In this document: positions 13,700 through 23,039 of the stretch, in pieces
How the letters are laid out: every line of letters starts with the position of its first letter
Position numbering within the stretch: the stretch's first letter is position 1
Source: Bacteroidales bacterium UBA1725
GTDB taxonomy: Bacteria; Bacteroidota; Bacteroidia; Bacteroidales; UBA932
Reading direction: 5' to 3'
NCBI GenBank assembly: GCA_002315815.1
Contig: DCIN01000042.1
Coordinates: 1 to 26,286, forward strand
Length of the DNA: 26,286 nucleotides
The notes under the pieces: generated by a model
What the model saw: the letters and a program-made list of their open reading frames with translations, nothing else
Told to the model about the DNA's origin: nothing
Databases searched by the model: none
Made by a program: the position numbers and the translations under genes

Positions 13700-14959
13700 A
13701 TGGACAAACTGATAGAAAAAAAGACAGGTTGGAAGGCGGTTTTCTCAAGAAAGAACATCAAATGGTGGGTTGCAGGAGCCGTTGCAGTTGTACTTGTCTT
13801 ACTCCTCGTCTGTTCCGGCACTTCACGGCTTCGTGTCGATGGAGCTACGCTGGTGACTGGCGAAGTCAAAATGGGCGAGTTTGATGACTATATACGAGTG
13901 AGCGGGCAGGTCGCTCCGATGACCACAGTACAATTGAGTCCGACAGAAGGCGGCACAGTGGAGATGATAGTCTGCGAAGAGGGTGCCACTGTCAAAGCGG
14001 GTGATGTCATCATCGTCCTTGCCAATGAGGCTCTGGATATGCAGATACTGAACGCTGAGGCCGAACTTGCAGAAAAGGAGAACATCCTCCGCAACACTAT
14101 GATATCGATGGAGCAGCAGAAACTGTCGGTCAGGCAGGAAAAACTTCAGCTTGAGGTGGATGTGCGTCGCACCAAACGTGCATACGAAAGCAACAAGGCG
14201 CTGTACGAAGAGAAACTCATAGCCCGTGAAGCATACTATCAGGCCGAGGAGGATTACAATCTGGCCAAGGACAAATTGGCGCTGGTGACCGAACGCGAGG
14301 AGCAGGATGCCCTGTACCGTGATGTGGAAATCAAGCAGATGGAAGAAAGTTTGCAGAATATGCGTCTGAATATGAGTATGATACGTCGTCGCAAGGAGAA
14401 TTTGAGAGTGAAGGCCACGATTGACGGCGAACTAGGTATGCTGGACGTGAAACTCGGCCAGAGCGTGGAAGCAGGTACCAGAATAGGACAGATAAACAAT
14501 CTGGAGTCATACAAGATAGAGGCTCAGATAGACGAGCACTACATTGACCGTGTGACGGCTGGTCTCGAAGCGACTTTTGAGCGGAATGGCGATAAGTTCG
14601 GGGCATCTGTCCGCAAAGTCTATCCGGAGGTCCGTGACGGCAAGTTCAAGGCTGATTTCCGCTTCGAGGGGGAAGAACCTCAGAATATCCGCACTGGCCA
14701 GACCTATTATCTGAATTTGCAATTGGGCGAGAGTCTTGAGTCAGTCATCATCCCGCGCGGATCATTTTTTCAGAACACAGGTGGCAAATGGATATATGTT
14801 ATGAGCCGGGACGCTTACAAAGCCGTGAAGCGCAACATAAGAATCGGTCGTCAGAACCCTCAGTACTACGAGGTCCTGGATGGGCTTGAGCCCGGGGAGA
14901 AAGTGATAGTGTCGGGATATGATAACTATGGAGAGAAGGATGAGCTGATAATTCGCTGA
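13700..14959 (+). CDS. HlyD/MacA-type periplasmic adaptor (membrane fusion protein)
   Basis: A 419-residue adaptor that would link the inner-membrane ABC permeases to the TolC-type channel. One N-terminal membrane helix (~23-42, VAGAVAVVLVLLLVCSG) anchors it. Next comes a split lipoyl domain (GTVEMIVCEEGATVKAGDVI, ~85-104), a long coiled coil (~115-245), the second lipoyl half (IDGELGMLDVKLGQSVEAGT, ~252-271), a beta-barrel, and a membrane-proximal domain near the end (VIIPRGSFF). I chose the ATG at 13700 (MDKLIEKKTGWK). The ATGs at 13634/13637 precede the predicted sigma-54 transcription start, and the residues they add look unstructured. It is first in an operon with an outer-membrane barrel protein, three FtsX-type permeases and the ATPase. 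Confidence 0.92.
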   Translation: MDKLIEKKTGWKAVFSRKNIKWWVAGAVAVVLVLLLVCSGTSRLRVDGATLVTGEVKMGEFDDYIRVSGQVAPMTTVQLSPTEGGTVEMIVCEEGATVKAGDVIIVLANEALDMQILNAEAELAEKENILRNTMISMEQQKLSVRQEKLQLEVDVRRTKRAYESNKALYEEKLIAREAYYQAEEDYNLAKDKLALVTEREEQDALYRDVEIKQMEESLQNMRLNMSMIRRRKENLRVKATIDGELGMLDVKLGQSVEAGTRIGQINNLESYKIEAQIDEHYIDRVTAGLEATFERNGDKFGASVRKVYPEVRDGKFKADFRFEGEEPQNIRTGQTYYLNLQLGESLESVIIPRGSFFQNTGGKWIYVMSRDAYKAVKRNIRIGRQNPQYYEVLDGLEPGEKVIVSGYDNYGEKDELIIR

Positions 14960-14980
14960 GAGAAAGGGTCGTATCGTTAC

Positions 14981-15018
14981 TGAATTGAAACTGAATTGAA
15001 ACTGAATTGAAACTGAAG
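14981..15018. repeat. 11-bp tandem repeat before the outer-membrane barrel gene
   Basis: Three exact copies of TGAATTGAAAC (14981-14991, 14992-15002, 15003-15013) and a partial fourth. It fills most of the 75-bp gap between the adaptor stop codon and the next start codon at 15035, inside the operon. Confidence 0.9.
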
Positions 15019-15034
15019 TCAAATAATAGGAATT

Positions 15035-17431
15035 ATGAAAATAAAAGACATATCATTGAAAATTGCCGTAGTAATCCTTGCCTTCTGCTTATGGCCGGCT
15101 GAGAGACTCGGGGCTCAGACTACTTATTCCGCTACAGTGAATGATGAGAACGGACAGCCCCTCGAATTCGTGACAGTCTCTCTGCGCAATCTGCCGGATT
15201 CGTCTGTTGTCAGCGGCACTGTCACTGATGCAGCCGGGCAATTCAGCATTGAGCGTTCTTCGGCGGGAGATTATATCCAGCTATCACTGATTGGTTATCT
15301 GCCGACGGAACTTCCTCTTTCTTTTTTCACTTCACACCGGACCATTGCCTTGCAGCCGGACCGAAAGATGCTTGAAGGGGCTCTTGTAACCGCCATCCTG
15401 CCCAAAACTGAGATAAAGGGGGATGCTGTCGTGACCAATATTGCCGGTTCCGTGCTGGAGCATACTGGAAACGCCCTCGATGTTCTGGCCAAAGTTCCCG
15501 GAATGATATCCAGAAACGGCAATCTTGAAGTCATCGGCCGGGGATCTCCGCTATTCTTTATCAATGGCCGTATGGTAAATGACGCGAGTGATTTGCGTAA
15601 CCTAATGTCAGAAGATATCAAGTCCGTGGATGTAGTCAGCAATCCTGGTGCGGCATACGGCGGGGAAGTGCGTGCCGTAGTCAGAATACGTACCGTGAGG
15701 CATCAGGGAGACGGATTCAGTTTCGCTCTCACCAGCCAGGCTAAACAACATATATATGACAACCACGATATCGAGCCGTCCTGGTCTGTACTTGACCTGA
15801 ACTATCGCAGGAAAGGCTTCGACTTCATAGGCAAGATTGTGTACTGGAATCAGCGTGGTTACCAGATCAGCGATATTTACGGAGGTACCTATGTGAAATC
15901 GGATGACAAGGTCAAGGAATGCCTGCAGGAGGGTACTATCGACTACCGTGGACATAACGGTGGGTTCCAGTATCAAGGTGGATTCAACTGGCAAATCAAC
16001 GACAATCATTCTCTGGGACTCAAACTGGAGTATAGCCACAACCATATCGGCGAATCCAAAATGGTGTTCGACACCGATGTGCTTGTTGACGGGAAAACAA
16101 TCGACCATCTGCTGTCTGTCAATGATGCCAGAAAACCCATAAGCAATTCGTGGAACGGCAATCTCTACTACGACGGAAACATAGGCAAGCTGAACATCAA
16201 TTTCAACGCCGACTTTGTGACAAGTTATGCTGCCGGATACAGCGATGTCTCTGAGGACAGCTGGGAAACTCCGGTGAAGATAAAGACCGAAAGCGAAGCT
16301 TCCACTTCGATGGGAGCAGGCAAGCTGGTTCTTACATATCCAGTGTGGAAAGGCTCGCTCCAATTAGGGACTGAAGAGACCTATGTCGGTGCGCGGGAAG
16401 TCTATTCGATAACCAAGATGGAGATACCGTCTTCCAGGGGCTATATCACAGAGAATAACTTGGCCGGATTTGCCCAGTATTCCATTCAGTTACCGTTCGG
16501 ACAGATTGCTGCCGGAGTCAGGTATGAACACGTCAATTTCAACTATATCAATGAATCTGACCCTTCCAAGAGTCTTGGTAAAATCCATAACAACTGGTTC
16601 CCTTCCGTAAGTTTTTCGACTATGGCCGGACCTGTAGGACTGGCTCTTAGCTATTCAGGCAAGACTCTGAGGCCCAGATACAACGAACTGTCATCCGAAA
16701 TCACATACGACAACCGCTTCACTTATCAGACCGGAGACCCCACTTTGGAAAATGAAATCCAGCGTACTCTTTCGCTCAATGCGAACTGGACCTGGCTCAC
16801 ACTTTCGGCTTCATACGAAAGAGTTGACAATGCAATATATCAGCGTGCTTTCCCATACGATGACAAAGGTGTCGCAATGATTCAGTTTTCGAACTTCAAA
16901 GAACCTCTTCGCAAACTGAACTTTTACATCAATGCATCTCCGACCATAGGTGTTTGGAGTCCGAGATACACTGTCGGTATGGAAAAGCAGTTATTCACCA
17001 CCACAGTCATTGACCCGCGAGTCGAGTCCGGAAAACGAACTCTCGAACTCAACAGACCAATGTTTCTGGCACAGGCCAACAACTCATTCAATTTCAAACA
17101 CAATTGGATTATCGAGTTCAACTATCAGTATGTGAGTCCGTTCGACCAGCTGATTATGCGTATCACCAAGCCGATACAGAATCTGGATCTGGCCGTCAGC
17201 AAGTCTTTCCTGAAAGACAACTCGCTCAATCTGAGGCTTTCCTGGAATGATATTCTGAATTCCAGCGTGACCTACATCAATACTGATTACGGCAATTTCA
17301 TCGATATTCAGAGCAACAACAACTATAATCCCTGTATTCTGCTTCGTATTTCATACAGGTTCAACACAGCGTCAAGCAAATATAAGGGAACTGGTGCAGG
17401 TCAGGACGCAAAAGACAGATTGGCGAAATGA
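15035..17431 (+). CDS. TonB-receptor-like plug-and-barrel outer-membrane protein
   Basis: A 798-residue protein of the Bacteroidetes 'outer membrane beta-barrel family' (OMP_b-brl_3 type). The signal peptide ends at ~28 (LGAQ). A carboxypeptidase-regulatory-like domain follows (~32-110, NDENGQPLEFVTVSLRNLPD). A plug domain (~135-230, with FFINGRMVNDASDLRNLMSE and NPGAAYGGEVRAVVRI) and a barrel to the C-terminus complete it. The last aromatic strand (LLRISYRFN) is followed by a charged tail of about 20 residues. Such proteins lie in the outer membrane and resemble TonB-dependent receptors; no TonB box is evident to me. Its stop codon overlaps the start of permease 1 by 4 nt (ATGA), so it is translationally coupled to the ABC genes. 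Its job in an export operon is not established; it may be a surface partner of the exporter or of its cargo. Confidence 0.88.
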   Translation: MKIKDISLKIAVVILAFCLWPAERLGAQTTYSATVNDENGQPLEFVTVSLRNLPDSSVVSGTVTDAAGQFSIERSSAGDYIQLSLIGYLPTELPLSFFTSHRTIALQPDRKMLEGALVTAILPKTEIKGDAVVTNIAGSVLEHTGNALDVLAKVPGMISRNGNLEVIGRGSPLFFINGRMVNDASDLRNLMSEDIKSVDVVSNPGAAYGGEVRAVVRIRTVRHQGDGFSFALTSQAKQHIYDNHDIEPSWSVLDLNYRRKGFDFIGKIVYWNQRGYQISDIYGGTYVKSDDKVKECLQEGTIDYRGHNGGFQYQGGFNWQINDNHSLGLKLEYSHNHIGESKMVFDTDVLVDGKTIDHLLSVNDARKPISNSWNGNLYYDGNIGKLNINFNADFVTSYAAGYSDVSEDSWETPVKIKTESEASTSMGAGKLVLTYPVWKGSLQLGTEETYVGAREVYSITKMEIPSSRGYITENNLAGFAQYSIQLPFGQIAAGVRYEHVNFNYINESDPSKSLGKIHNNWFPSVSFSTMAGPVGLALSYSGKTLRPRYNELSSEITYDNRFTYQTGDPTLENEIQRTLSLNANWTWLTLSASYERVDNAIYQRAFPYDDKGVAMIQFSNFKEPLRKLNFYINASPTIGVWSPRYTVGMEKQLFTTTVIDPRVESGKRTLELNRPMFLAQANNSFNFKHNWIIEFNYQYVSPFDQLIMRITKPIQNLDLAVSKSFLKDNSLNLRLSWNDILNSSVTYINTDYGNFIDIQSNNNYNPCILLRISYRFNTASSKYKGTGAGQDAKDRLAK

Positions 17432-19860
17432 AGTTCCATAACTATTTCAGTCTGACGGTCAGAACTCTGGGGTCCAAGGGGAGGAGAAATCTGCTCAAGA
17501 TTATTACTTTGGCACTGGGCATTTCAGCCGGAGTCGTGCTTGCCACCAAAGTTTGTTTTGAACAGACATTCGATGATTACCACAGCGATGCGGATCGCAT
17601 TGTCTATCTGAGCGAATATGTTGAGAATAACGGTGTGTCTGATATTTATCCGCAAACCAGCGGCGGCATAGCCCCGTTTATGAAAGAGCATTACCCTGAA
17701 GTGGAGGAGGCCACCCGCTCCACATTCTTCGAGAGCGGGGCGTCCTTGATTGATTCTGAGTCCTCTCGTCGATATTCGGCAGGAACAGTACAGCTTGCAG
17801 ATTCCTGTTTTTTCAAGGTTTTTGATAGAGAATGTCTTGCCGGCAATCTCACATCTTCGCTGGGGGTATCAGGCAATGCAGTTGTCTCGTCGAAGATTGC
17901 AGTTGCTATGGCCGAGAGCCGCAACGTTGCTTCCGCCGCCCGCGAAGTTATCGGCCGCAAGTTTACCATTGGCAGCCGCGGAACCGATGTCGTCTTAACG
18001 GTGGCCGGAGTATTCGAGGAATTCCCCGCCAATTCGTCTTCCCGTCCCGATGTGGTGTTGGCTCTTCCGGTAATAGGGAAATTTATGTATGACGGAACAG
18101 ACAATGTGCTCGGCAATGACCGTTATCAATCATACCTGAAATTGCGCAAAGGCGTTGCGGTGGAGGATCTGAACGCCAAGATGGACAGTTTCGTGCAGAC
18201 TTACCTTCCTGTCGATGAGATGAGGGAGGCTAATTTTTGGATGATGTTCAAGGCCAGGCCTCTTACAGATATGCATCTCGAATCCGCCGATATCCGGAAC
18301 ACCAATCTTGTGCTGGGAATCGTGGCTTTCGTGCTCCTGCTCGTCTCCGTGCTCAACTATTTGCTGATTGTAATCTCGACTTGCATCACACGCAGCAGGG
18401 AGATGGCCTTGCGCAAATGTCTTGGAGGCGGATTGGAGGAGACCGCGAAAATGATGTTTGCGGAGGCACTTGTCCACACACTCGCAGCAACCTTACTGGC
18501 ATCGGGTCTTCTGCTCTCTTGCAGAGACATAGTGGAGAATTATCTTGGACTCTCTCTCTCTGACCTTTTTTCCGGGCGTCCTCTGCTTCTGGCAGTGATG
18601 ATAATCCTTGCCGTGTTCTGCCTCAATGGCTTCGTCCCGACCAGATTATTCGCGGCTGTTCCTGTTGCGACTGCCTTCAGGAACTACAGCGAAAACCGCC
18701 GCAAATGGAAGTTCTGGCTTCTGGTGGTGGAATTCACTCTTGTTGCATTCCTCACCGTGCTGATTTCCATAATATCCGTTCAGTACAATTCGATGGCCAA
18801 CGCAAATCTGGGATTCTCCTACGAGGACAGTATAGAACTGGCAACTCCCGAAGCTGATGCCGGACAGCATAAGGTTCTGATAGAAGCCTTGCGCGCAATG
18901 CCGGAGGTGGAGGATGCCTGCTTCGCTTTCCAGTCCGTTTTTCCTGAATTCAGCGGCAACAACATCCGCCTTCAGGGTCAGAACGAAGACCTTTTCGGTG
19001 CTCAGGACCTCTATTATGTCGATGATCATTGGCTGAATGTTATGGGAATAGAACTCAAGGAAGGACGCAACTTCAATCCCGAACTGCCTTCCGATGACGA
19101 AGTTATCGTGGATACCTATTTCGCCGACAAGCTCAAGTCCACGACAGGATGGGATGAGGTTGTAGGGAAACAGGTATGTATCACCGAGCACGGAGACAAT
19201 GTGACAATCATCGGAATCATCGACCATATCAGTCTGGGACATTTCAGCAAGGCGGCGGATCAGTATTATTCGCGTCCGATAATGGTGTTCTTCAGCAATC
19301 CCGACAATCCCGTCGGCCGTTACCATTATCCGTTCCAGTATGTGCGATGCAGAGAGTTCAATGCTTCAACCTACGAGCGAATACGCCAGATTGCGCAGAA
19401 CTCTCTTCCTGGGCAGGCAATCTATACGAATCCTTTCCGGACAGCCATTGCCGACGGGCTGAGGGATACTCTGCAAACCCGCAACTCAATACTTGTCGGC
19501 GGCATCATCACCCTTCTTATTGCCATTGCCGGACTGATAGGCTATACAATAGATGAAATCAAGCGCAGGGCCAGGGAAATCGCCATCCGTCGAATCAGCG
19601 GAGCTGAGTTCACCAGCATACGCCGTATGTTCTTTGCTGATACAATATGTATTGCAATTCCCTCTGCGATAATTGGTTGCATTTTCGGGTCAATCGTAGC
19701 TACGAGATGGGAGCACAATTTTACATATCAGGTGGGTGTTCCCTGGTGGGTCATTACTCTGGCAGTATTGTTCACGGTCGGAATGGTGACCTGCACTGCA
19801 GATATATTTGTCAGGAAGACGGCGGATACCAATCCTGTCGAAAGCATCAAAACCGAATAG
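17428..19860 (+). CDS. MacB/FtsX-type ABC permease 1 (8 predicted helices)
   Basis: An 810-residue inner-membrane permease with a duplicated FtsX architecture. It runs helix 1 (~22-44), a first periplasmic domain (MacB_PCD-like, ~45-285), helices 2-4 (~291-408) and helix 5 (~428-450). A second periplasmic domain (~455-680) and helices 6-8 (~686-795) follow. The coupling-helix motif after helix 2 reads RSREMALRKCLGGG and after helix 6 RAREIAIRRISGAE, both typical of FtsX domains. It ends in NPVESIKTE, the family's conserved C-terminal motif. MacB-type systems do not pass substrate through the membrane; they use ATP to drive it from the periplasm through the TolC channel. The start overlaps the previous gene by 4 nt and the stop lies 3 nt before permease 2. 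Confidence 0.9.
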   Translation: MKFHNYFSLTVRTLGSKGRRNLLKIITLALGISAGVVLATKVCFEQTFDDYHSDADRIVYLSEYVENNGVSDIYPQTSGGIAPFMKEHYPEVEEATRSTFFESGASLIDSESSRRYSAGTVQLADSCFFKVFDRECLAGNLTSSLGVSGNAVVSSKIAVAMAESRNVASAAREVIGRKFTIGSRGTDVVLTVAGVFEEFPANSSSRPDVVLALPVIGKFMYDGTDNVLGNDRYQSYLKLRKGVAVEDLNAKMDSFVQTYLPVDEMREANFWMMFKARPLTDMHLESADIRNTNLVLGIVAFVLLLVSVLNYLLIVISTCITRSREMALRKCLGGGLEETAKMMFAEALVHTLAATLLASGLLLSCRDIVENYLGLSLSDLFSGRPLLLAVMIILAVFCLNGFVPTRLFAAVPVATAFRNYSENRRKWKFWLLVVEFTLVAFLTVLISIISVQYNSMANANLGFSYEDSIELATPEADAGQHKVLIEALRAMPEVEDACFAFQSVFPEFSGNNIRLQGQNEDLFGAQDLYYVDDHWLNVMGIELKEGRNFNPELPSDDEVIVDTYFADKLKSTTGWDEVVGKQVCITEHGDNVTIIGIIDHISLGHFSKAADQYYSRPIMVFFSNPDNPVGRYHYPFQYVRCREFNASTYERIRQIAQNSLPGQAIYTNPFRTAIADGLRDTLQTRNSILVGGIITLLIAIAGLIGYTIDEIKRRAREIAIRRISGAEFTSIRRMFFADTICIAIPSAIIGCIFGSIVATRWEHNFTYQVGVPWWVITLAVLFTVGMVTCTADIFVRKTADTNPVESIKTE

Positions 19861-19863
19861 AAG

Positions 19864-22221
19864 ATGATTGTTAACCTTAAGTTCGCTGCCAGATATCTTG
19901 TGCGTAACTGCGGTAAGACCGTTCCAAGAATCATTTCCCTGACTCTGGGTCTGACTCTGGCCTTGTTTCTGCTGTCCTATGTGAACTATAGGTTCAATTA
20001 TGACAATTTTCTGCCCGACAAAGAGAGAATCTACAAGATTTTCTATAATGAAGGTACTTCCGGCGGGATTATCTCTGAATGCACGCCCGGTCCTCTTGCA
20101 GAGTCACTGATGAATGACTGCCCTGAGGTGGAATATGCTGCCCGTATGTATGGAGCCATCAACACTCTCTTGTTCCGGGACGATCAGGAATACAGCGTCA
20201 CTGCCTATGCTGTCGACAGCCTGTTCTTCAAGGTGTTGGATTACGGACTGATGACGGGAGATGACAATTTGCTCAGCACGGATGAGGACAAGGTTTTTCT
20301 TTCGGAAGAAAAGGCCGGAATCATCTTCAGGGACGAGAACCCTGTTGGGAAAGTCATTCTGGACAATATGAAGAATCCAAAGAGCGTGGCAGGGGTATTC
20401 AGGGACATTCCGTACAATACTTCACTGGGGCGTTTCGATCTTCTTCTTCCGATTTGTTCACTTTCGCAGAATCTGGATAACTGGGATTCTTCCACTGCTG
20501 TGCAGACTTATGTCAAACTGCGCGAAGGAGCATCTGCCAAAAATCTTGAAAACTGGCTGAACGGGGCTATGATCTCGAAATACAAACTGGAGGAGACCTA
20601 TGGAAAAACGAATGCAAGATATATCGTTGTTCCTGTCAAAAGGGCCGAAGTGATGGTAGGCACACGCAGGCAGTATATGGATTTTTTTACGGCACTTTCC
20701 ATATTGGTGATGGCTCTTTGTGCTCTCAACTATGCTCTTCTTTCCATTTCCTCATTGGTGGACCGCAGCCGAACCATTGCCGTGATGCGCTGCACATCTG
20801 CCGAAAAGAAAGATATCCGTTCACAGTTTCTTTGGGAGACATTCCTGCTGATGCTTGTGTCTTCGGTGATTTCAGTACTGATAATAAAGATGTTCAGTAA
20901 TGAGATAAGCAGTGCCATTGAAGGACCTGTAGCTTCCCTGTTTTCATTGAAAAATATCTGGGTCAGCCTGTGTGTGGTACTGTTCCTGTTCACCGCTTCG
21001 GGACTTATCCCGGCGACTGTCTTCGCTTCGGTCCCTATTAATGTAGCTTTCAAGGGGATGAGCGACAATAAAAAGGGATGGAAACGCTTTCTTTTGGTTT
21101 TTGAGACTGTCTGTATCAGCTTCTCATCTGCTTTCCTCGCCGTGTCAGTGCTTCAAATCAGCCAGTTGCAGTCGGGCAGTCTTGGATTCAACCCCAGAAA
21201 TCTGGTGTATGTATCTCTGATGGTAAGAGGAGGTGATGCTCTGTTCAATGCTGAAAGTGACTTCGAATCGCTATCCTGTGTTGAATCGGCTGGAACGTCC
21301 TATTGTCTGCCTATGTACGCATACGGTACAGCGGGATTCATTCTGGACGAAGATACTCACGAAGCTGTTTTCCAGTATTGTGAGGATTATGTTTCGGATT
21401 CCTATTTCGAGACTATGGGTATTGCCTTTTTTGGAGGCGACAGTTTCCGTGAGAGCGGAGCAGATAATGAAATTGTGGTCAACCGTGCCTTTCTGGCCAA
21501 AGCCGGATGGGACGAATCCGCCATTGGACGAAATGTCCTGACGGTCGGTCTGAACGGTGAAACTACGAAGGTACTGCGGATAATCGCAGTCGTGGATAAT
21601 GTCCGCACGAATGACAACGGGGCAGTCAGTCCTATGGTCTATCACAGTATCCGCCAATGCATTCCCTATAGTGACAACCGCTATGGCGGATTTCGTACTA
21701 TGCTGAGACTCAATGAGGTGAATGAAAACACAATAGCGGAAGTATCAGACAAGCTGCTCAAATACGATTCCATCGACAATCGTTCGATAACGATTTACTA
21801 TGACGCATACCTGAATAGGATGAGAGGAGAAATACACTTCAGGCAAATATTGCTGATAATTTTCATCATCTGTTCAATCATCTCCATCATTGGCTTGATA
21901 GGCTATTTTAACGATGAACTCAGGCGCAGACGCCGTGAGACTGCCCTCAGGATAATTTCCGGCGCAACACTCCGTGACATTCTTGTCATCTTTTGGAAAG
22001 ACTTCATCAAACTGGCTGTTCCGGCGGTACTGACAGGAGAGATACTTGCCTTTGCTGCATCCCGCTTATGGCTCCGAATGTTTGAATACCGCATACAACT
22101 CAGCTTCTGGATCTTTTTCCTGACGGGTACTGCAGTATTGTCCGTCATCCTTGCTGTTGAGTGTCTTTTCTGTATCAAGGCTGCGAATGCCAATCCCATT
22201 GATTCCTTCCGTACAGAGTGA
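19864..22221 (+). CDS. MacB/FtsX-type ABC permease 2 (8 predicted helices)
   Basis: A 785-residue paralogue of permease 1 with the same order of parts. Helix 1 is ~20-40 (ISLTLGLTLALFLLSYVNY). Helices 2-4 fall at ~270-395, helix 5 at ~405-430 and helices 6-8 at ~658-775. The motifs after helix 2 (RSRTIAVMRCTSAEKKD) and helix 6 (RRRRETALRIISGATLRD) are present but the first is degenerate compared with permease 1. It ends NPIDSFRTE. It begins 3 nt after permease 1 and so is co-translated. A 137-bp gap follows before the ATPase gene. Sequence divergence from permeases 1 and 3 is high, so these are old paralogues rather than a recent duplication. Confidence 0.9.
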   Translation: MIVNLKFAARYLVRNCGKTVPRIISLTLGLTLALFLLSYVNYRFNYDNFLPDKERIYKIFYNEGTSGGIISECTPGPLAESLMNDCPEVEYAARMYGAINTLLFRDDQEYSVTAYAVDSLFFKVLDYGLMTGDDNLLSTDEDKVFLSEEKAGIIFRDENPVGKVILDNMKNPKSVAGVFRDIPYNTSLGRFDLLLPICSLSQNLDNWDSSTAVQTYVKLREGASAKNLENWLNGAMISKYKLEETYGKTNARYIVVPVKRAEVMVGTRRQYMDFFTALSILVMALCALNYALLSISSLVDRSRTIAVMRCTSAEKKDIRSQFLWETFLLMLVSSVISVLIIKMFSNEISSAIEGPVASLFSLKNIWVSLCVVLFLFTASGLIPATVFASVPINVAFKGMSDNKKGWKRFLLVFETVCISFSSAFLAVSVLQISQLQSGSLGFNPRNLVYVSLMVRGGDALFNAESDFESLSCVESAGTSYCLPMYAYGTAGFILDEDTHEAVFQYCEDYVSDSYFETMGIAFFGGDSFRESGADNEIVVNRAFLAKAGWDESAIGRNVLTVGLNGETTKVLRIIAVVDNVRTNDNGAVSPMVYHSIRQCIPYSDNRYGGFRTMLRLNEVNENTIAEVSDKLLKYDSIDNRSITIYYDAYLNRMRGEIHFRQILLIIFIICSIISIIGLIGYFNDELRRRRRETALRIISGATLRDILVIFWKDFIKLAVPAVLTGEILAFAASRLWLRMFEYRIQLSFWIFFLTGTAVLSVILAVECLFCIKAANANPIDSFRTE

Positions 22222-22358
22222 CAGTTATCCAATATCTCATAAAAACATTGTTCAAGCCAAACATTATTCCAATAAAATACTCGCCAATCTTTACCAACTT
22301 ATTTTTCTTGATTCACTAAACATTTCAAAACAGATTCTTAAAATACAAACTTTATAAT
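22222..22358 (+). other. Gap inside the operon with shared 14-nt motif
   Basis: This 137-bp AT-rich stretch is the largest gap in the operon. It holds ACCAACTTATTTTT (22293-22306), also found twice in the 21-bp repeat before the xylanase gene. I see no -24/-12 or TAnnTTTG promoter here, no operator copy and no terminator. Confidence 0.4.
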
Positions 22359-23039
22359 ATGATAAAAGTAACAGACATCAGCAAGGTCTTCAGGACCGAA
22401 GAAATCGAGACTATGGCTCTCGATGAGGTTTCATTCGAAATCGGAGACGGGGAGTTCGTCGCAATTATGGGCCCTTCAGGGTGCGGCAAATCCACATTGC
22501 TCAATATTCTGGGTTTGCTCGACAATCCCACTTCCGGCAGTTACAGGTTGCTGAACGAGGAGGTCGGATTCCTTAAGGAGAAGGATCGCACCAGATTCCG
22601 CAAAGGGAACATAGGATTCGTATTCCAGAGTTTCAATCTCATCGATGAACTCAACGTGTTCGAAAATATTGAATTGCCTCTGAGGTATCTGGATATCAGC
22701 GCATCTGAACGCAAGGCCAGAGTAGAGGAAGTGATGCACCGTATGAACATCTCTCACAGGGCAAAGCACTTTCCGCAGCAGCTGTCCGGCGGTCAGCAGC
22801 AGAGGGTTGCAATAGCCCGGGCGGTGGTGGCCAATCCCAAGCTCATTCTCGCGGACGAGCCTACCGGAAATCTGGACTCCAAGAACGGCAAGGAGGTTAT
22901 GGACCTCCTGTGCGAACTCAACAGGGAGGGCACTACCATTGTAATGGTGACTCACTCCCAGAGAGATGCATCGATGGCCCAGCGTATTATCAATCTCTTT
23001 GACGGACACATAGTCAGTGATGAGAAACCTGTTCAGTAA
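22359..23039 (+). CDS. MacB/LolD-type ABC transporter ATP-binding protein
   Basis: A 226-residue cytoplasmic ATPase that powers the FtsX-type permeases. All motifs are intact: Walker A GPSGCGKST (38-46), Q-loop Gln90 in FVFQ, signature LSGGQQQRVAIARA (142-155), Walker B LILADE (162-167), D-loop GNLDS and switch His199 in MVTHS. The segment FQSFNLIDELNVFENIELPL is typical of the MacB/LolD/FtsE branch. It is a stand-alone ATPase of normal size for this branch. It is the only ATPase in the cluster and must serve all three permeases unless another exists elsewhere. Its 3' end overlaps the start of permease 3 by about 20 nt. Confidence 0.96.
   Translation: MIKVTDISKVFRTEEIETMALDEVSFEIGDGEFVAIMGPSGCGKSTLLNILGLLDNPTSGSYRLLNEEVGFLKEKDRTRFRKGNIGFVFQSFNLIDELNVFENIELPLRYLDISASERKARVEEVMHRMNISHRAKHFPQQLSGGQQQRVAIARAVVANPKLILADEPTGNLDSKNGKEVMDLLCELNREGTTIVMVTHSQRDASMAQRIINLFDGHIVSDEKPVQ

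Noticed and set aside
15608..16363. 251-codon open frame on the minus strand
   Set aside because: It lies wholly inside the outer-membrane barrel gene, has no signal or domain I know, and its composition is that of an antisense shadow.
18646..19326. 226-codon open frame on the minus strand
   Set aside because: It is antisense to permease 1, whose frame is well supported by helices and FtsX motifs; no independent evidence.
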